A stretch of DNA of 64,000 nucleotides from Serratia bockelmannii. Lineage in GTDB: Bacteria > Pseudomonadota > Gammaproteobacteria > Enterobacterales > Enterobacteriaceae. The position numbers and the translations under genes are program-made. The notes under the pieces were generated by a model. It saw nothing but the letters and a program-made list of their open reading frames with translations. It made no database searches and was not told the origin of the DNA. Positions 46,262-56,015 of the stretch are shown here, one piece after another. The stretch's first letter is position 1. Each line of letters starts with the position of its first letter. Location of the stretch: the NCBI RefSeq assembly GCF_008011855.1, contig NZ_VOUX01000033.1, positions 744,001 to 808,000 on the forward strand, read 5' to 3'.

Positions 46262-47482
46262 ATGACTCAGGAAAATAGCATGGCGCCGGCGGCCAACCCG
46301 CTGGTAGACGCCGCCAACCCGCTGCTGAACGCCATTTCGCAGATCCGCCAATCGGCCACGCACGCCAACCCGGCGCAGCTGCGCCAACAGCTGATTGACG
46401 AAATGCGCCGCTTCGAGATCCGCGGCCAACGCGCCAACCTGCCTTACGAGGTGATCATCGGCGCGCGTTATTGTCTGTGCACCGCGCTGGATGAAGCGGC
46501 GGCGCTGACCCCGTGGGGCAGCAACAGCGTGTGGTCCGGCAGCGGGCTGCTGGTGACTTTCCATAACGAAACCTGGGGCGGCGAGAAGTTTTTCCAACTG
46601 CTGGCCAAGCTGTCGCAAAGCCCGCGCGAGCACATCAACCTGCTGGAGCTGATCAATTATTGCCTGCTGTTGGGCTTTGAAGGCCGCTACCGGGTGATGG
46701 AAAACGGCCGCTCACAGCTGGAAACCATGAAGCAGCGCCTGCTGCAACTGATCCGGTCGGTTCGTGGCGGCTATGCCCCGCCGCTGTCGCCTCATGCGCT
46801 GGATCTGCCGGTACAGCAGAAGCTGTGGCGGCCGCTGGTGCCGCTGTGGGCCTGCGTGGCGCTGACCGGCTTCCTGGCTTCGCTGCTGTTCATCGCCCTC
46901 AACTGGCGACTGGGCGACAACACCAGCCCGGTGCTGGCGGCGATTTACCAAACCAATCTGCCGCAGGTGGCGATCGGTAACCCGGCGCCGGCTGCGCCGC
47001 CGACGCTGAGCCTGAAAAGTTTCCTGCGCAAAGAGATCGCCGAGGGGTTGGTGGTGGTGCGCGACGAAGCGCAGCAAAGCGTGGTGATCCTCAAAGGCGA
47101 CGGGCTGTTCGACTCTGCCGCCACCACGGTACGCGCCAACTATATTCCGGTCATCGACCGCATCGCCGCCGCCATGAACGGCGTCAGCGGCAAGATCCTG
47201 GTCACCGGTTACAGCGACAACGTGCCGATCCGCAGCGCCCGTTTCGCCTCCAACTGGGAGCTGTCGCTGGCGCGCGCCGAAGCGGTCAGCGCCCGCTTGC
47301 AAAAACACCTCGCCAACCCGCAGCGGGTCAAGGCCGAGGGCCGCGGCGAGAGCAACCCCGTCGCGCCGAACGATAACAAAGTGAACCGCGCGTTGAACCG
47401 CCGGGTAGAAATTACGCTGTTGGTCGCCCCTGAAAATACCCAGGCGGAAATCAACGGCTTGCCGCAAGGAACCGGAAAGTAA
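46262..47482 (+). CDS. tssL: T6SS inner-membrane protein TssL with OmpA-like domain
   Basis: TssL (DotU family) is part of the trans-envelope complex. The 406-residue protein has a DotU cytoplasmic domain (about 20-185; YCLCTALDEAAALTPWG) and one membrane helix (about 192-214). A periplasmic OmpA-like peptidoglycan-binding domain (about 280-395; ILVTGYSDNVPIRSARFASNWELSLARAEAV) makes it an evolved TssL that reaches the cell wall. Its stop overlaps the tssM start as TAATG. Confidence 0.97.
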   Translation: MTQENSMAPAANPLVDAANPLLNAISQIRQSATHANPAQLRQQLIDEMRRFEIRGQRANLPYEVIIGARYCLCTALDEAAALTPWGSNSVWSGSGLLVTFHNETWGGEKFFQLLAKLSQSPREHINLLELINYCLLLGFEGRYRVMENGRSQLETMKQRLLQLIRSVRGGYAPPLSPHALDLPVQQKLWRPLVPLWACVALTGFLASLLFIALNWRLGDNTSPVLAAIYQTNLPQVAIGNPAPAAPPTLSLKSFLRKEIAEGLVVVRDEAQQSVVILKGDGLFDSAATTVRANYIPVIDRIAAAMNGVSGKILVTGYSDNVPIRSARFASNWELSLARAEAVSARLQKHLANPQRVKAEGRGESNPVAPNDNKVNRALNRRVEITLLVAPENTQAEINGLPQGTGK

Positions 47483-50400
47483 TGCTCAGTACGTTATTCT
47501 CCATCATCACCAGCCGCCTGCTGTGGGGCTTTGTCGGCATCACCGCGCTGGCGTTCATCATCTGGACGATCGGCCCGCTGGTGGCCATCGGCGACTATCG
47601 CCCGCTGGAGCCGGAACTCAACCGCCAGATCGCCATCGGCGTGATTTACCTGATCTGGTTCCTGTGCCGCCTGATCCCGCGCCTCTACAGTGCCTGGTTC
47701 AACAGCCGCCTGCTGAGCAATCTGCGCGCCGCCGAAGCGGTGCCGGCGGAAGACGGCAAGCCCGAGGTCAAACAAGACGATCAGTTGGCGCAGCGTTTCG
47801 ACGAAGCGGCGCAGCTGCTGAAAAAGGCGCGCTTCGCACCGGGCCAGGGCGACGGTAAACATCGCTGGATGACCCGCTTCAGCCGTCAATATCTGTACCA
47901 GTTGCCGTGGTATGTGATCATCGGCGCACCCGGCGCCGGCAAAACCACCGCGCTGGTCAACTCCGGCCTGCACTTCCCACTGGCGGATCGCTTCGGCAAA
48001 GCCGCGCTGCGCGGCGTGGGCGGCACCCGCAACTGCGACTGGTGGTTTACCAACGACGCCGTGCTGCTCGACACCGCCGGCCGCTACACCACCCAGGAAA
48101 GCCAGCGCGAAGAAGACGCCGGTGAATGGCAAAGCTTCGTCGCGCTGCTGAAAAAATACCGCACCCGCCAGCCGATCAACGGCGTGATGGTGACCATCAG
48201 CGTCGCCGATCTGCTGAGCGACAGCGCCGAAGCACGCGCCGCCCAGGCCAGCGCACTGCGCAAACGCCTGATTGAACTGCACGAACAGTTGGGCATTCAC
48301 TTCCCGGTCTATGTGCTGGTGACCAAAACCGACCTGCTCAACGGCTTTATGGCCTACTTCGGCAGCTTCGATAAAGCGCAGCGCGACCAGATCTGGGGAT
48401 TCACCTTCCCTTACGAGCGCTCACGGCAGCCGGACTTCAACCTGAACGCCGCCTTCGAACAACAATACGCCCTGCTGCAACAACGGCTGGATGCGGCGCT
48501 GCCGGATACGCTGCTGATGGAGCACGACGCGCGCCAACGCGCCGAAAGCTACCTGTTCCCGCAGGAGTTCGCCGCGCTGCGCCCGCTGCTCGGCCAATAT
48601 CTGGAACAGGTGTTCGCCACCTCCAGTTTTGAAACCCGCTTTACCCCGCGCGGCATCTATTTCACCAGCGGCACGCAGGAAGGTCTGCCGTTTGACCGGG
48701 TGATGGGCGAACTGAACCGCTACCTGCAGCTGCCGACGGCCAACTCAGGGGTGCAGGCCAACGCGGCCTGGGACAGCGTGGGGCAGGAAACGCCGATCCC
48801 GGCAGCCAAAGGCCAGAGCTTCTTCCTGAAAGAGACGCTGGAATCGGTGGTCTTCCAGGAGTCCGGGCTGGCGGGCAGCAACCGCTGGTGGGAATACCGC
48901 AACCGCGCCCTGCACTGGGCAGGGTACATCGCGCTGGCGGTGATCCTGGCGGTGCTGGCGATGTTGTGGTTCACCAGCTACGGCAACAACAAGGCCTATC
49001 TGGCGGAAGTGGCCGCCAAGGTGCCCGGCGTCGAGCGACAGGGGCAAAGCCTGACCCAGTTGGGCAACGGCGACATGTTCTCGCTGCTGCCGTTCCTCAA
49101 CAGCCTGCTGCATCTGCCGGACAGCCAGAACTTTTCGCTGGACGATCCGCCGTTCACCTACCGCATGGGGCTGTTCCGCGGCGATCAGGTGGGCGACGCC
49201 GGCAATGCGTTGTACCAAAAAGCGCTGAAAGAGCTGCTGCTGCCGCAGGTGGCGCAACAGATCGCCACCACGCTGCGCAACGACAACCACGGCGACGCGG
49301 ACTTCAGCTACGAAGCGCTGAAGGCCTATCAGATGCTGTATCTGCCAAAGCAGTACGACGGTAAATTCCTGCGCGCCTGGGTGATGCTCAACCTGCAACG
49401 CAACCTGCCGCAGGGCAGCACGCAGAAACAGCTGCAGCAGATCGAATGGCACCTCAGCCAACTGCTGGATGCGCAGATCCAGGCCTCGCCTTACGCCAAA
49501 GACGAACAGCTGGTGGCGCAGGCGCAGGCCGCACTCAATCGGGCGCCGCTGTCGCAGCGCGTCTATGGCCGCCTCAAGCGCCTGCTGCTGAAACAGACCG
49601 ACATCAAGCCGGTCAGCCTGGTCGATTTGGCCGGCCCGCAGACCGAACTGGCGTTCAGCCGCAAAAGCGGCAAACCGGTCACCGACGGCGTACCGGGCCT
49701 GTTCACCTCACAAGGGTACTGGAAAGCGTTCAACGACAACATCGACCCGGTGACCGACACCTTGCGCAAGGAAGACGTCTGGGTGTTGAACAGCCAGACG
49801 CCGGAGCAGAAAAGCGCCGATCTGACCAAGACCATCCGCCAGCTGTACATGCAAGATTTCATCAGCGCCTGGGATGAGCTGCTGGGGGATATCCAACTGG
49901 CCAACATCGGCAACCTGACCCAGCGCATCAGCAGCGCGCGCCTGCTGTCCGGCAACCCGTCGCCAATGCGCAATCTGCTGGTCAACGTCAGCAAAAACGT
50001 CACCCTGCGCGACGAAAAAAACGACGCCGATTCGCGCTCGCTGCTGGCAAAAACCGAAGATAAGCTGAACCAAAATGCCAACCGCACGCTGGAAGCGCTG
50101 TTCACCAACCGGCCGGCCAACGCCGACGGGGACGTGTCGGCCCAGCCGGAACAGCTGGTGATGGCGCACTTCGCGCCGCTGCTGGAGCTGGCGCAAAGCC
50201 AGGGCGAAGGCAATAAGGCGATCCCTTTCGACAGCGTGCTGAAACAGGTCGATGAACTGTACAGTTACCTGACGGCGGTGCAGGGCGCGGCCAACAGCGG
50301 CATGTCGGCGCCGCCGAGCGACATTATCCCGCGTCTGCAGGCCGAATCCGGCCGCTTGCCGGTGCCGTTCAAACAGATGCTGCTGTCGCTGGCGATCGGC

Positions 50401-51117
50401 GCCAGCAGCGATACCCAGCGCAAAGAGATGGAGAACGTGAAAAAGCGCATCAGCTTCGAGGTCGGTAGCTTCTGCCGCCAGGCGATCGCCGGCCGTTATC
50501 CGCTGGTGGCCCGGGCGCGGCAGGAAGTGACGCCGGACGATCTGGCGCGCATGTTCGCGCCGAACAGCGGGCTGATGGACAGCTTCTTCCGCGACAATCT
50601 GCAGGGCAAGGTCGATACCACCCGCGCCAACTGGCGTTTCACGCCCGGCGTGGACGGCAAGACGCTGCCCGGCGGCGAAGGCATCCTGCGGTCGTTCCAG
50701 CAGGCGCAGCGCATCCGCGACGCCTTTTTCGCCAACGGCACGGCGACGCCCTCCTACCGCGTGACCGTGCGGCCGGTGCGGATGGATAACGACATCCTCA
50801 ACCTGACGCTGGATATCGACGGGCAGCTGTTCAAATACAGCCACGGCCCACAGGTACCGCTGGTGGTCAGTTGGCCGGGCACCCGCAATACCAACCAGGT
50901 GCATCTGCAGCTGGCGCTGGCCAATGGCACCACCGCCAGCCTGGTGACCAGCGGACCATGGGCGCTGAATCGCCTGGTCGACATGGCGCAATCGTCGGGC
51001 ACCGGCGGCCTCGGCCGCCAGGCGACGTTTAATCTCGACGGCCACCGCGTCACGCTGGAGTTCACGCCCAACAGCATCCGCAATCCGTTCCAACTGCCGG
51101 CCTTCTCGTGCCCGTAG
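47482..51117 (+). CDS. tssM: T6SS inner-membrane ATPase-like protein TssM (IcmF)
   Basis: TssM spans the inner membrane and periplasm to contact TssJ. The 1,211-residue protein has membrane helices at about 11-33, 47-63 and 475-497. A cytoplasmic NTPase-like domain lies between the second and third, with an intact Walker A GAPGAGKTT at 148-156 and DTAGRYTTQ further on. The long periplasmic part is followed by the C-terminal beta domain. The retained Walker A suggests ATP binding. It is followed by tagF, 18 nt away. Confidence 0.97.
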   Translation: MLSTLFSIITSRLLWGFVGITALAFIIWTIGPLVAIGDYRPLEPELNRQIAIGVIYLIWFLCRLIPRLYSAWFNSRLLSNLRAAEAVPAEDGKPEVKQDDQLAQRFDEAAQLLKKARFAPGQGDGKHRWMTRFSRQYLYQLPWYVIIGAPGAGKTTALVNSGLHFPLADRFGKAALRGVGGTRNCDWWFTNDAVLLDTAGRYTTQESQREEDAGEWQSFVALLKKYRTRQPINGVMVTISVADLLSDSAEARAAQASALRKRLIELHEQLGIHFPVYVLVTKTDLLNGFMAYFGSFDKAQRDQIWGFTFPYERSRQPDFNLNAAFEQQYALLQQRLDAALPDTLLMEHDARQRAESYLFPQEFAALRPLLGQYLEQVFATSSFETRFTPRGIYFTSGTQEGLPFDRVMGELNRYLQLPTANSGVQANAAWDSVGQETPIPAAKGQSFFLKETLESVVFQESGLAGSNRWWEYRNRALHWAGYIALAVILAVLAMLWFTSYGNNKAYLAEVAAKVPGVERQGQSLTQLGNGDMFSLLPFLNSLLHLPDSQNFSLDDPPFTYRMGLFRGDQVGDAGNALYQKALKELLLPQVAQQIATTLRNDNHGDADFSYEALKAYQMLYLPKQYDGKFLRAWVMLNLQRNLPQGSTQKQLQQIEWHLSQLLDAQIQASPYAKDEQLVAQAQAALNRAPLSQRVYGRLKRLLLKQTDIKPVSLVDLAGPQTELAFSRKSGKPVTDGVPGLFTSQGYWKAFNDNIDPVTDTLRKEDVWVLNSQTPEQKSADLTKTIRQLYMQDFISAWDELLGDIQLANIGNLTQRISSARLLSGNPSPMRNLLVNVSKNVTLRDEKNDADSRSLLAKTEDKLNQNANRTLEALFTNRPANADGDVSAQPEQLVMAHFAPLLELAQSQGEGNKAIPFDSVLKQVDELYSYLTAVQGAANSGMSAPPSDIIPRLQAESGRLPVPFKQMLLSLAIGASSDTQRKEMENVKKRISFEVGSFCRQAIAGRYPLVARARQEVTPDDLARMFAPNSGLMDSFFRDNLQGKVDTTRANWRFTPGVDGKTLPGGEGILRSFQQAQRIRDAFFANGTATPSYRVTVRPVRMDNDILNLTLDIDGQLFKYSHGPQVPLVVSWPGTRNTNQVHLQLALANGTTASLVTSGPWALNRLVDMAQSSGTGGLGRQATFNLDGHRVTLEFTPNSIRNPFQLPAFSCP

Positions 51118-51135
51118 CCCCGAAAGGACATGACC

Positions 51136-51855
51136 ATGAGCACTGATTCAAGCGCCCCGACGAGCATCGGCTGGTACGGCAAACTTCCTTCCGCCGGTGA
51201 CTTCCTGCAACGCCGTTTGCCTGACCCGGTGGTCAACAACTGGGCCCACTGGTTCCATAACGGGCTGGTGAATTTACAGCGCGATGCACAGGGGCCGAAC
51301 GGCCACCCGTTCAGCAACGCACCGGTGTGGAACTTCGTGATCCCCGCCACGCTCGGCAGCCCGTACGTGCAGATGGGTTGCCTGTTGCCGGCGCGCGATC
51401 GCGTCGGGCGGCGCTACCCCATCTGCGCACTGCGCCTGTTCAGCCTGCAAGAATGGCGCCCGCAACAGCTGAACATGGCGGCGAGCTGGTATCAACAGCT
51501 CGGCCATACCCTGCTGAACGGCGTGCGCAACGGTTTCTCCGTCGAGCAGATCGACCGCACGTTGCAGGCGATCCCGGCGCTGCCCAGCCCACCGGCGGAA
51601 GCGGATTCCGAGATATTGTCGATTATCGGTTTCCAGCATCCGGACGTACCGGGCCTCGGCTGGCAACAGGCCGCCGACTGCTTCGATCCGGCGCAGTACA
51701 CCAGCTTCTGGTGGACCAATCAGGCCGACGGACATCCGCTCTACACCCACGTGCACAGCGGCAACCTCACCGTGCAGCTGTTTTCACTGCTGTTCGAACC
51801 CAACGGCTGGGCGCGCCCCGGCCGCGGCGGCCAGTACCCGCAAATGTTTGATTAA
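51136..51855 (+). CDS. tagF: T6SS-associated post-translational repressor TagF
   Basis: TagF proteins block T6SS assembly, often by binding Fha-type proteins, in systems with threonine-phosphorylation control. The 239-residue product opens with the family pattern IGWYGKLPSAGDFLQRRLPDPVVNNWAHWF and has GRRYPICALRLFSLQEW in the middle. I prefer the ATG at 51136, with AAGGA 7 nt upstream; an ATG at 51130 is in frame. The presence of tagH and pppA in the same cluster supports a regulatory role. Confidence 0.95.
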   Translation: MSTDSSAPTSIGWYGKLPSAGDFLQRRLPDPVVNNWAHWFHNGLVNLQRDAQGPNGHPFSNAPVWNFVIPATLGSPYVQMGCLLPARDRVGRRYPICALRLFSLQEWRPQQLNMAASWYQQLGHTLLNGVRNGFSVEQIDRTLQAIPALPSPPAEADSEILSIIGFQHPDVPGLGWQQAADCFDPAQYTSFWWTNQADGHPLYTHVHSGNLTVQLFSLLFEPNGWARPGRGGQYPQMFD

Positions 51856-51878
51856 CATCGTTCGTTGAAGGAAATTCT

Positions 51879-52910
51879 ATGGCTATCGATACCGATACCC
51901 TGCTGGCCCCGGTTGACGCGGACAATCCCTGCGGCGACAACCTGGAATACGACGCCGACTTTCTGGCGATGGAACAAGCCGCCACCGGCAAGGCCGAACA
52001 ACAGTTCGGCAGCACCATCATTCCGGAAGAAGCGCCGGATTGGGTGCAGGTCGAGCGCCTCGCGACCTCGCTGCTAACGCGCACCAAAGACCTGCGCGTC
52101 ATGCTGTATCTCACCCGCGCCTGGACCCAGCTGCGCGGGTTGCCGGGCTACGCCGACGGGCTGACGCTGGTCCACCAGTCGATGACCCGTTACTGGAACA
52201 CCCTGCAGCCGCCGCTGGAGTTCGATGGGGAAGCCGATCCGCTGTTTCGCATCAACGCGCTGGCCGACCTTGGCGACAAAGCGGCGCTGGCCGCCAGCGT
52301 ACGCGCCGCGCCGCTGCTGAAAAGCGCCGCCGGAGAAATCTCGCTGCGCGATGCCGGTGCCCTGCTCGACGGCAGCAAACAGGAGTGCCCCAACTTTCCC
52401 GGCGGCCGTGCGCGGCTGCAGGATGAACTGGCGCAGCAGGATCGCCCCGAAGGCGCCCTGGTGACGCGCATCGCCAACACCCTGAGCGCCATTCGCAGCG
52501 AAGTGACCCGCCATCTGGGGGAAAGCGCGCTGCCGGAAATGAGCGCGCTGACCAAGGTGTTTTCTCTGGTGGCGCTCGCCGGCCAGAGCGATGCCCCGGC
52601 CGCCGACGAACCAGACGCGACGCCTGAAGCGGCTGCCATGCAGCAACCGGCCGCCGTACAGAGCGCCACCGCTCCACTCAACTGGCGCAGCGCGCAGATC
52701 CAGTCGCGCGACGACGCCCAGTTGATGCTGGACAAGGTGAAAAACTATTTTCGTCTTCATGAACCGAGCCACCCGGCGCCACTGATGATCGATCGAGTCC
52801 AGCGACTGATTACGCTGGACTTTATGCAAATCGTCCGCGATTTGGCGCCCGATGGGCTTAACCAACTGGAGACCATTCTCGGTCGCCCCGACAACGAGGA
52901 GAACAGCTAG
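51879..52910 (+). CDS. tssA: T6SS sheath-assembly protein TssA
   Basis: TssA primes and coordinates sheath and tube polymerisation. The 343-residue protein has the ImpA N-terminal domain (DADNPCGDNLEYDADFLAMEQAATGKAEQQFGSTIIPEEAPDWVQVERLATSLLTRTKDLRV). An Ala/Gln-rich linker (about 240-265) leads into a helical C-terminal part (DDAQLMLDKVKNYFRLHEPSHPAPLMIDRVQRL). The length puts it among short TssA proteins. It begins 23 nt after tagF. Confidence 0.95.
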   Translation: MAIDTDTLLAPVDADNPCGDNLEYDADFLAMEQAATGKAEQQFGSTIIPEEAPDWVQVERLATSLLTRTKDLRVMLYLTRAWTQLRGLPGYADGLTLVHQSMTRYWNTLQPPLEFDGEADPLFRINALADLGDKAALAASVRAAPLLKSAAGEISLRDAGALLDGSKQECPNFPGGRARLQDELAQQDRPEGALVTRIANTLSAIRSEVTRHLGESALPEMSALTKVFSLVALAGQSDAPAADEPDATPEAAAMQQPAAVQSATAPLNWRSAQIQSRDDAQLMLDKVKNYFRLHEPSHPAPLMIDRVQRLITLDFMQIVRDLAPDGLNQLETILGRPDNEENS

Positions 52911-53030
52911 CCGCCGACCTTTGTTCTCTTGACGCATCCGATACCGTCTGCCCTGCGCAGACCCGAATCAGAACCTGACTCTCCCAGCCGGACGAGGCGC
53001 GTTCCCAATCGCCATTAGATGGAGTAAATC

Positions 53031-53567
53031 ATGTCAAACTCGAAATCCCGCAGCGGGCAGAAATTCATCGCCCGCAACCGCGCGCCGCGCGTACAGATTG
53101 AATACGATGTCGAAATTTATGGCGCAGAGCGCAAAATCCAGCTGCCGTTCGTGATGGGCGTGATGGCGGATCTGGTGGGGAAAGCGGTCGATCCGCAAGC
53201 CAGCGTGGAAGAGCGCAAATTCATGGAAATCGACGTCGACAACTTCGACGAGCGTATGAAATCGCTGAAGCCGCGCGTCGCTTACCAGGTCGACAACACC
53301 CTGACCGGCGAAGGCAAGCTGAACATCGATCTGACCTTCGAAAGCATGGAAGACTTCTCCCCCGCCGCTATCGCCCGCAAGGTCGACGCGCTGGACAATC
53401 TGCTGGACGCCCGCACCCAGCTTTCCAACCTGCTGTCCTACATGGACGGCAAGAACGGCGCCGAAGAGCTGATCTCCAAGATCCTGCAAAACCCGGCGCT
53501 GCTGCAATCCCTGACCGACGCGCCGAAGCCGGCGGTTAACGACGACAACAACGAGCGTGAGGATTAA
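53031..53567 (+). CDS. tssB: T6SS contractile sheath small subunit TssB
   Basis: TssB (VipA) pairs with TssC to form the sheath. The 178-residue protein has the family stretches FIARNRAPRVQIEYDVEIYGAERKIQLPFVMGVMADL and ENVxxF-type strand NFDERMKSLKPRVAYQVDNTL. The spacing to tssC is 3 nt, and the message is likely translated as a pair. A 120-nt gap with no clear promoter separates it from tssA. Confidence 0.98.
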   Translation: MSNSKSRSGQKFIARNRAPRVQIEYDVEIYGAERKIQLPFVMGVMADLVGKAVDPQASVEERKFMEIDVDNFDERMKSLKPRVAYQVDNTLTGEGKLNIDLTFESMEDFSPAAIARKVDALDNLLDARTQLSNLLSYMDGKNGAEELISKILQNPALLQSLTDAPKPAVNDDNNERED

Positions 53568-53570
53568 TCG

Positions 53571-55076
53571 ATGAGCAACTCGCCTCAGCAACAGAATGCG
53601 TTGCAAACCACCGAGACTTTTTCCAGCGATGAGTTCAGCGCGCTGCTGAACAAAGAGTTCCGGCCGAAGACCGATCAGGCCAAAGAAGCGGTCGAGAACG
53701 CGGTGAAAACCCTGGCGCAGCAGGCGCTGGAAAACACCGTCACCGTTTCTTCCGACGCCTATCGCACCATCCAGGCGCTGATCGCGGAAATCGACGAAAA
53801 GCTGTCGCAGCAGATCAACCAGATCATTCACCACGACGACTTCCAGAAGCTGGAAGGCGCCTGGCACGGCCTGCATTATCTGGTCAACAACTCCGAAACC
53901 GACGAGATGCTGAAGATCCGCTTCATGAGCATTTCCAAGCAGGAGCTGGGCCGCACGCTGAAGCGCTATAAAGGCGTGGGTTGGGACCAGAGCCCGATCT
54001 TCAAGAAAGTCTACGAAGAAGAGTATGGCCAGTTCGGCGGCGAACCGTTCGGCTGCCTGGTGGGCGACTACTACTTCGATCACAGCCCGCAGGACGTGGA
54101 GCTGCTGGGCGAAATGGCCAAGATCGGCGCCGCCTCGCACTGCCCGTTCATCGCCGGCACCGCGCCGAGCGTGATGCAGATGGAGTCCTGGCAGGAGCTC
54201 TCCAACCCGCGCGATCTGACCAAGATTTTCCAGAACACCGAGTACGCCGCCTGGCGCAGCCTGCGCGAATCGGAAGACGCGCGCTACCTGGGGCTGGTGA
54301 TGCCGCGCTTCCTGGCGCGCCTGCCGTATGGCATCCGCACCAACCCGGTAGACGAGTTTGACTTCGAAGAAGACACCGACGGCGCGACCCACGGCAATTA
54401 CACCTGGACCAACGCCGCCTACGCCATGGCCGCCAACATCAACCGTTCGTTCAAAGAGTTCGGCTGGTGCACCGCCATTCGCGGGGTGGAATCCGGCGGT
54501 GCGGTGGAAAACCTGCCGTGCCACACCTTCCCGAGCGACGACGGCGGCGTGGACATGAAGTGCCCGACCGAGATCGCCATCAGCGACCGCCGTGAAGCCG
54601 AGCTGGCCAAAAACGGCTTTATGCCGCTGGTGCACCGCAAAAACTCCGACTTCGCCGCCTTTATCGGCGCGCAGTCGCTGCAGAAGCCGGCGGAATACTA
54701 CGACGCCGACGCCTCCGCCAACGCCCAGCTTTCCGCGCGCCTGCCGTACCTGTTCGCCTGCTGCCGCTTCGCGCACTATCTGAAGTGCATCGTGCGCGAC
54801 AAAATTGGCTCCTTCCGCGAGCGCGACGACATGGAACGCTGGCTGAACGACTGGATCATGAACTACGTGGACGGCGATCCGGCCAACTCCTCGCAGGAAA
54901 CCAAGTCGCGCAAACCGCTGGCCGCGGCGGAAGTGCAGGTGGAAGAGATCGAAGACAACCCGGGCTATTACAGCGCCAAGTTCTTCCTGCGCCCGCACTA
55001 CCAGCTGGAAGGCCTGACCGTCTCCCTGCGCCTGGTGTCGAAGCTGCCTTCGCTGAAGCAAAACGACGCGTCATGA
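53571..55076 (+). CDS. tssC: T6SS contractile sheath large subunit TssC
   Basis: TssC (VipB) is the large sheath subunit. The 501-residue protein carries the family sequence LEGAWHGLHYLVNNSETDEMLKIRFMSISKQEL and GEPFGCLVGDYYFDHSPQDVELL. It also has VAESGG-type WCTAIRGVESGGAVENLPCH, and ends with the domain II strand LEGLTVSLRLVSKLP. A strong hairpin follows the stop, before the effector genes. Confidence 0.98.
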   Translation: MSNSPQQQNALQTTETFSSDEFSALLNKEFRPKTDQAKEAVENAVKTLAQQALENTVTVSSDAYRTIQALIAEIDEKLSQQINQIIHHDDFQKLEGAWHGLHYLVNNSETDEMLKIRFMSISKQELGRTLKRYKGVGWDQSPIFKKVYEEEYGQFGGEPFGCLVGDYYFDHSPQDVELLGEMAKIGAASHCPFIAGTAPSVMQMESWQELSNPRDLTKIFQNTEYAAWRSLRESEDARYLGLVMPRFLARLPYGIRTNPVDEFDFEEDTDGATHGNYTWTNAAYAMAANINRSFKEFGWCTAIRGVESGGAVENLPCHTFPSDDGGVDMKCPTEIAISDRREAELAKNGFMPLVHRKNSDFAAFIGAQSLQKPAEYYDADASANAQLSARLPYLFACCRFAHYLKCIVRDKIGSFRERDDMERWLNDWIMNYVDGDPANSSQETKSRKPLAAAEVQVEEIEDNPGYYSAKFFLRPHYQLEGLTVSLRLVSKLPSLKQNDAS

Positions 55077-55087
55077 TGGACTGAAGT

Positions 55088-55109
55088 CAGGCCGCGGTAG
55101 TGCGGCCTG
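55088..55109 (+). terminator. Hairpin between tssC and the amidase effector genes
   Basis: CAGGCCGC and GCGGCCTG form a perfect 8-bp stem around GGTAGT, 12 nt after the tssC stop. No T-run follows, so it may lower but not abolish read-through to the effector genes. Confidence 0.5.
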
Positions 55110-55143
55110 GCTGATACATTAACCTCATCACAGGGAAAGAAAG

Positions 55144-55527
55144 ATGAAGACAAAACGGTTTTATCTGGCATCGCTGTTGGCAGTCGTCTGCTCGCTCTCC
55201 GCCGCGCCGCCAGCTTTCGCAGAGCAGACATCGATAGCGCATTTGACGTCCGATGATGTCAATCTGCCAGGCAGCGACTTTTTCCGTTTCTATCGCAGTG
55301 CAGATAAACAGGAAAAAGAGAAAGCGCGGATTTATTTGCTGGGCGTGCTGGACGCGACGGAAGGAAAAAGCTGGTGCCAATACAGCCAGCTACAAACCGT
55401 CACTCTGCAGGAGTTTGTGTTCGAATTCTTTAATAAACTTCCCGCTGCGCGCCTGCACGAAAGGGCTGCCCCCCTGATTGAAGAGGCTCTGGCGACTCGC
55501 TTCCCCTGCAAAGGAGGCAAAGCATGA
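55144..55527 (+). CDS. Rap1a/Tai-family periplasmic immunity protein
   Basis: The 127-residue precursor has a signal peptide ([26 protein letters not shown]). Its mature domain has the Rap1a/Tai pattern [34 protein letters not shown], with a second cysteine at RFPC. Such proteins are immunity proteins for T6SS amidases. It is placed just upstream of, and overlapping (ATGA), the Tae4-type amidase gene. Whether it protects against that amidase or another effector cannot be told from sequence. Confidence 0.8.
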
Positions 55528-56015
55528 AACCTTTATATCGTCAGCTAAAAAGCAGCCATTACTCCTCTGATTACTCTAGCCCGGGATATTTGGCAGCAGA
55601 AGCCGTTTACGCTGAGATTGGCTATGAGCTTGATACGCTTCTAAAGCAAAATCCTGGTTATGCCAATACCTGTGCCGTCCGCATGAGCCTGGCGCTGTTG
55701 AAAACCGGTATCAGCTTCAAAGGCCGCCTGCCAATCAAGAAAGGCGCCTATAAGGGTAAAACGATTGAACCGGGAGCCAAATTGCTGGCCGATCAGTTGC
55801 ATCGCTCCAGTAGTTTTGGCAAAGCCAAAATTTTCTTTAATGCTCCAGATGCAGAGAAAGGTATTGGCAATAAAAAAGGAGTCGTGTTCTTCAATAAGAT
55901 CACCAACTATGATGGCGGACACATTGATCTTATCGAACCAGAAAACTCGCTATTAACCTGCCATTCCCATTGCTATTTTAACTGCAAAGAGGTCTGGTTT
56001 TGGGAGTTGAGCTAG
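55524..56015 (+). CDS. tae4: T6SS peptidoglycan amidase effector, Tae4/Ssp1 type
   Basis: This is an NlpC/P60-like amidase that cuts the peptide stems of murein in attacked cells. The 163-residue protein has the catalytic pair C50 ([13 protein letters not shown]) and H133 (GGHIDLIE) at the spacing of the Tae4 family, and two more cysteines near the end (TCHSHC) that may pair. It has a strong AAGGAGG ribosome site inside the preceding gene. No signal peptide is present, as expected for an Hcp/VgrG-delivered effector. Length and residue numbers match my memory of Serratia Ssp1. Confidence 0.93.

Noticed and set aside
44873-46633. 586-codon minus-strand frame opposite tssK/tssL
   Set aside because: tssK and tssL have clear family motifs on the plus strand. 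The frame crosses their boundary and shows no domain.
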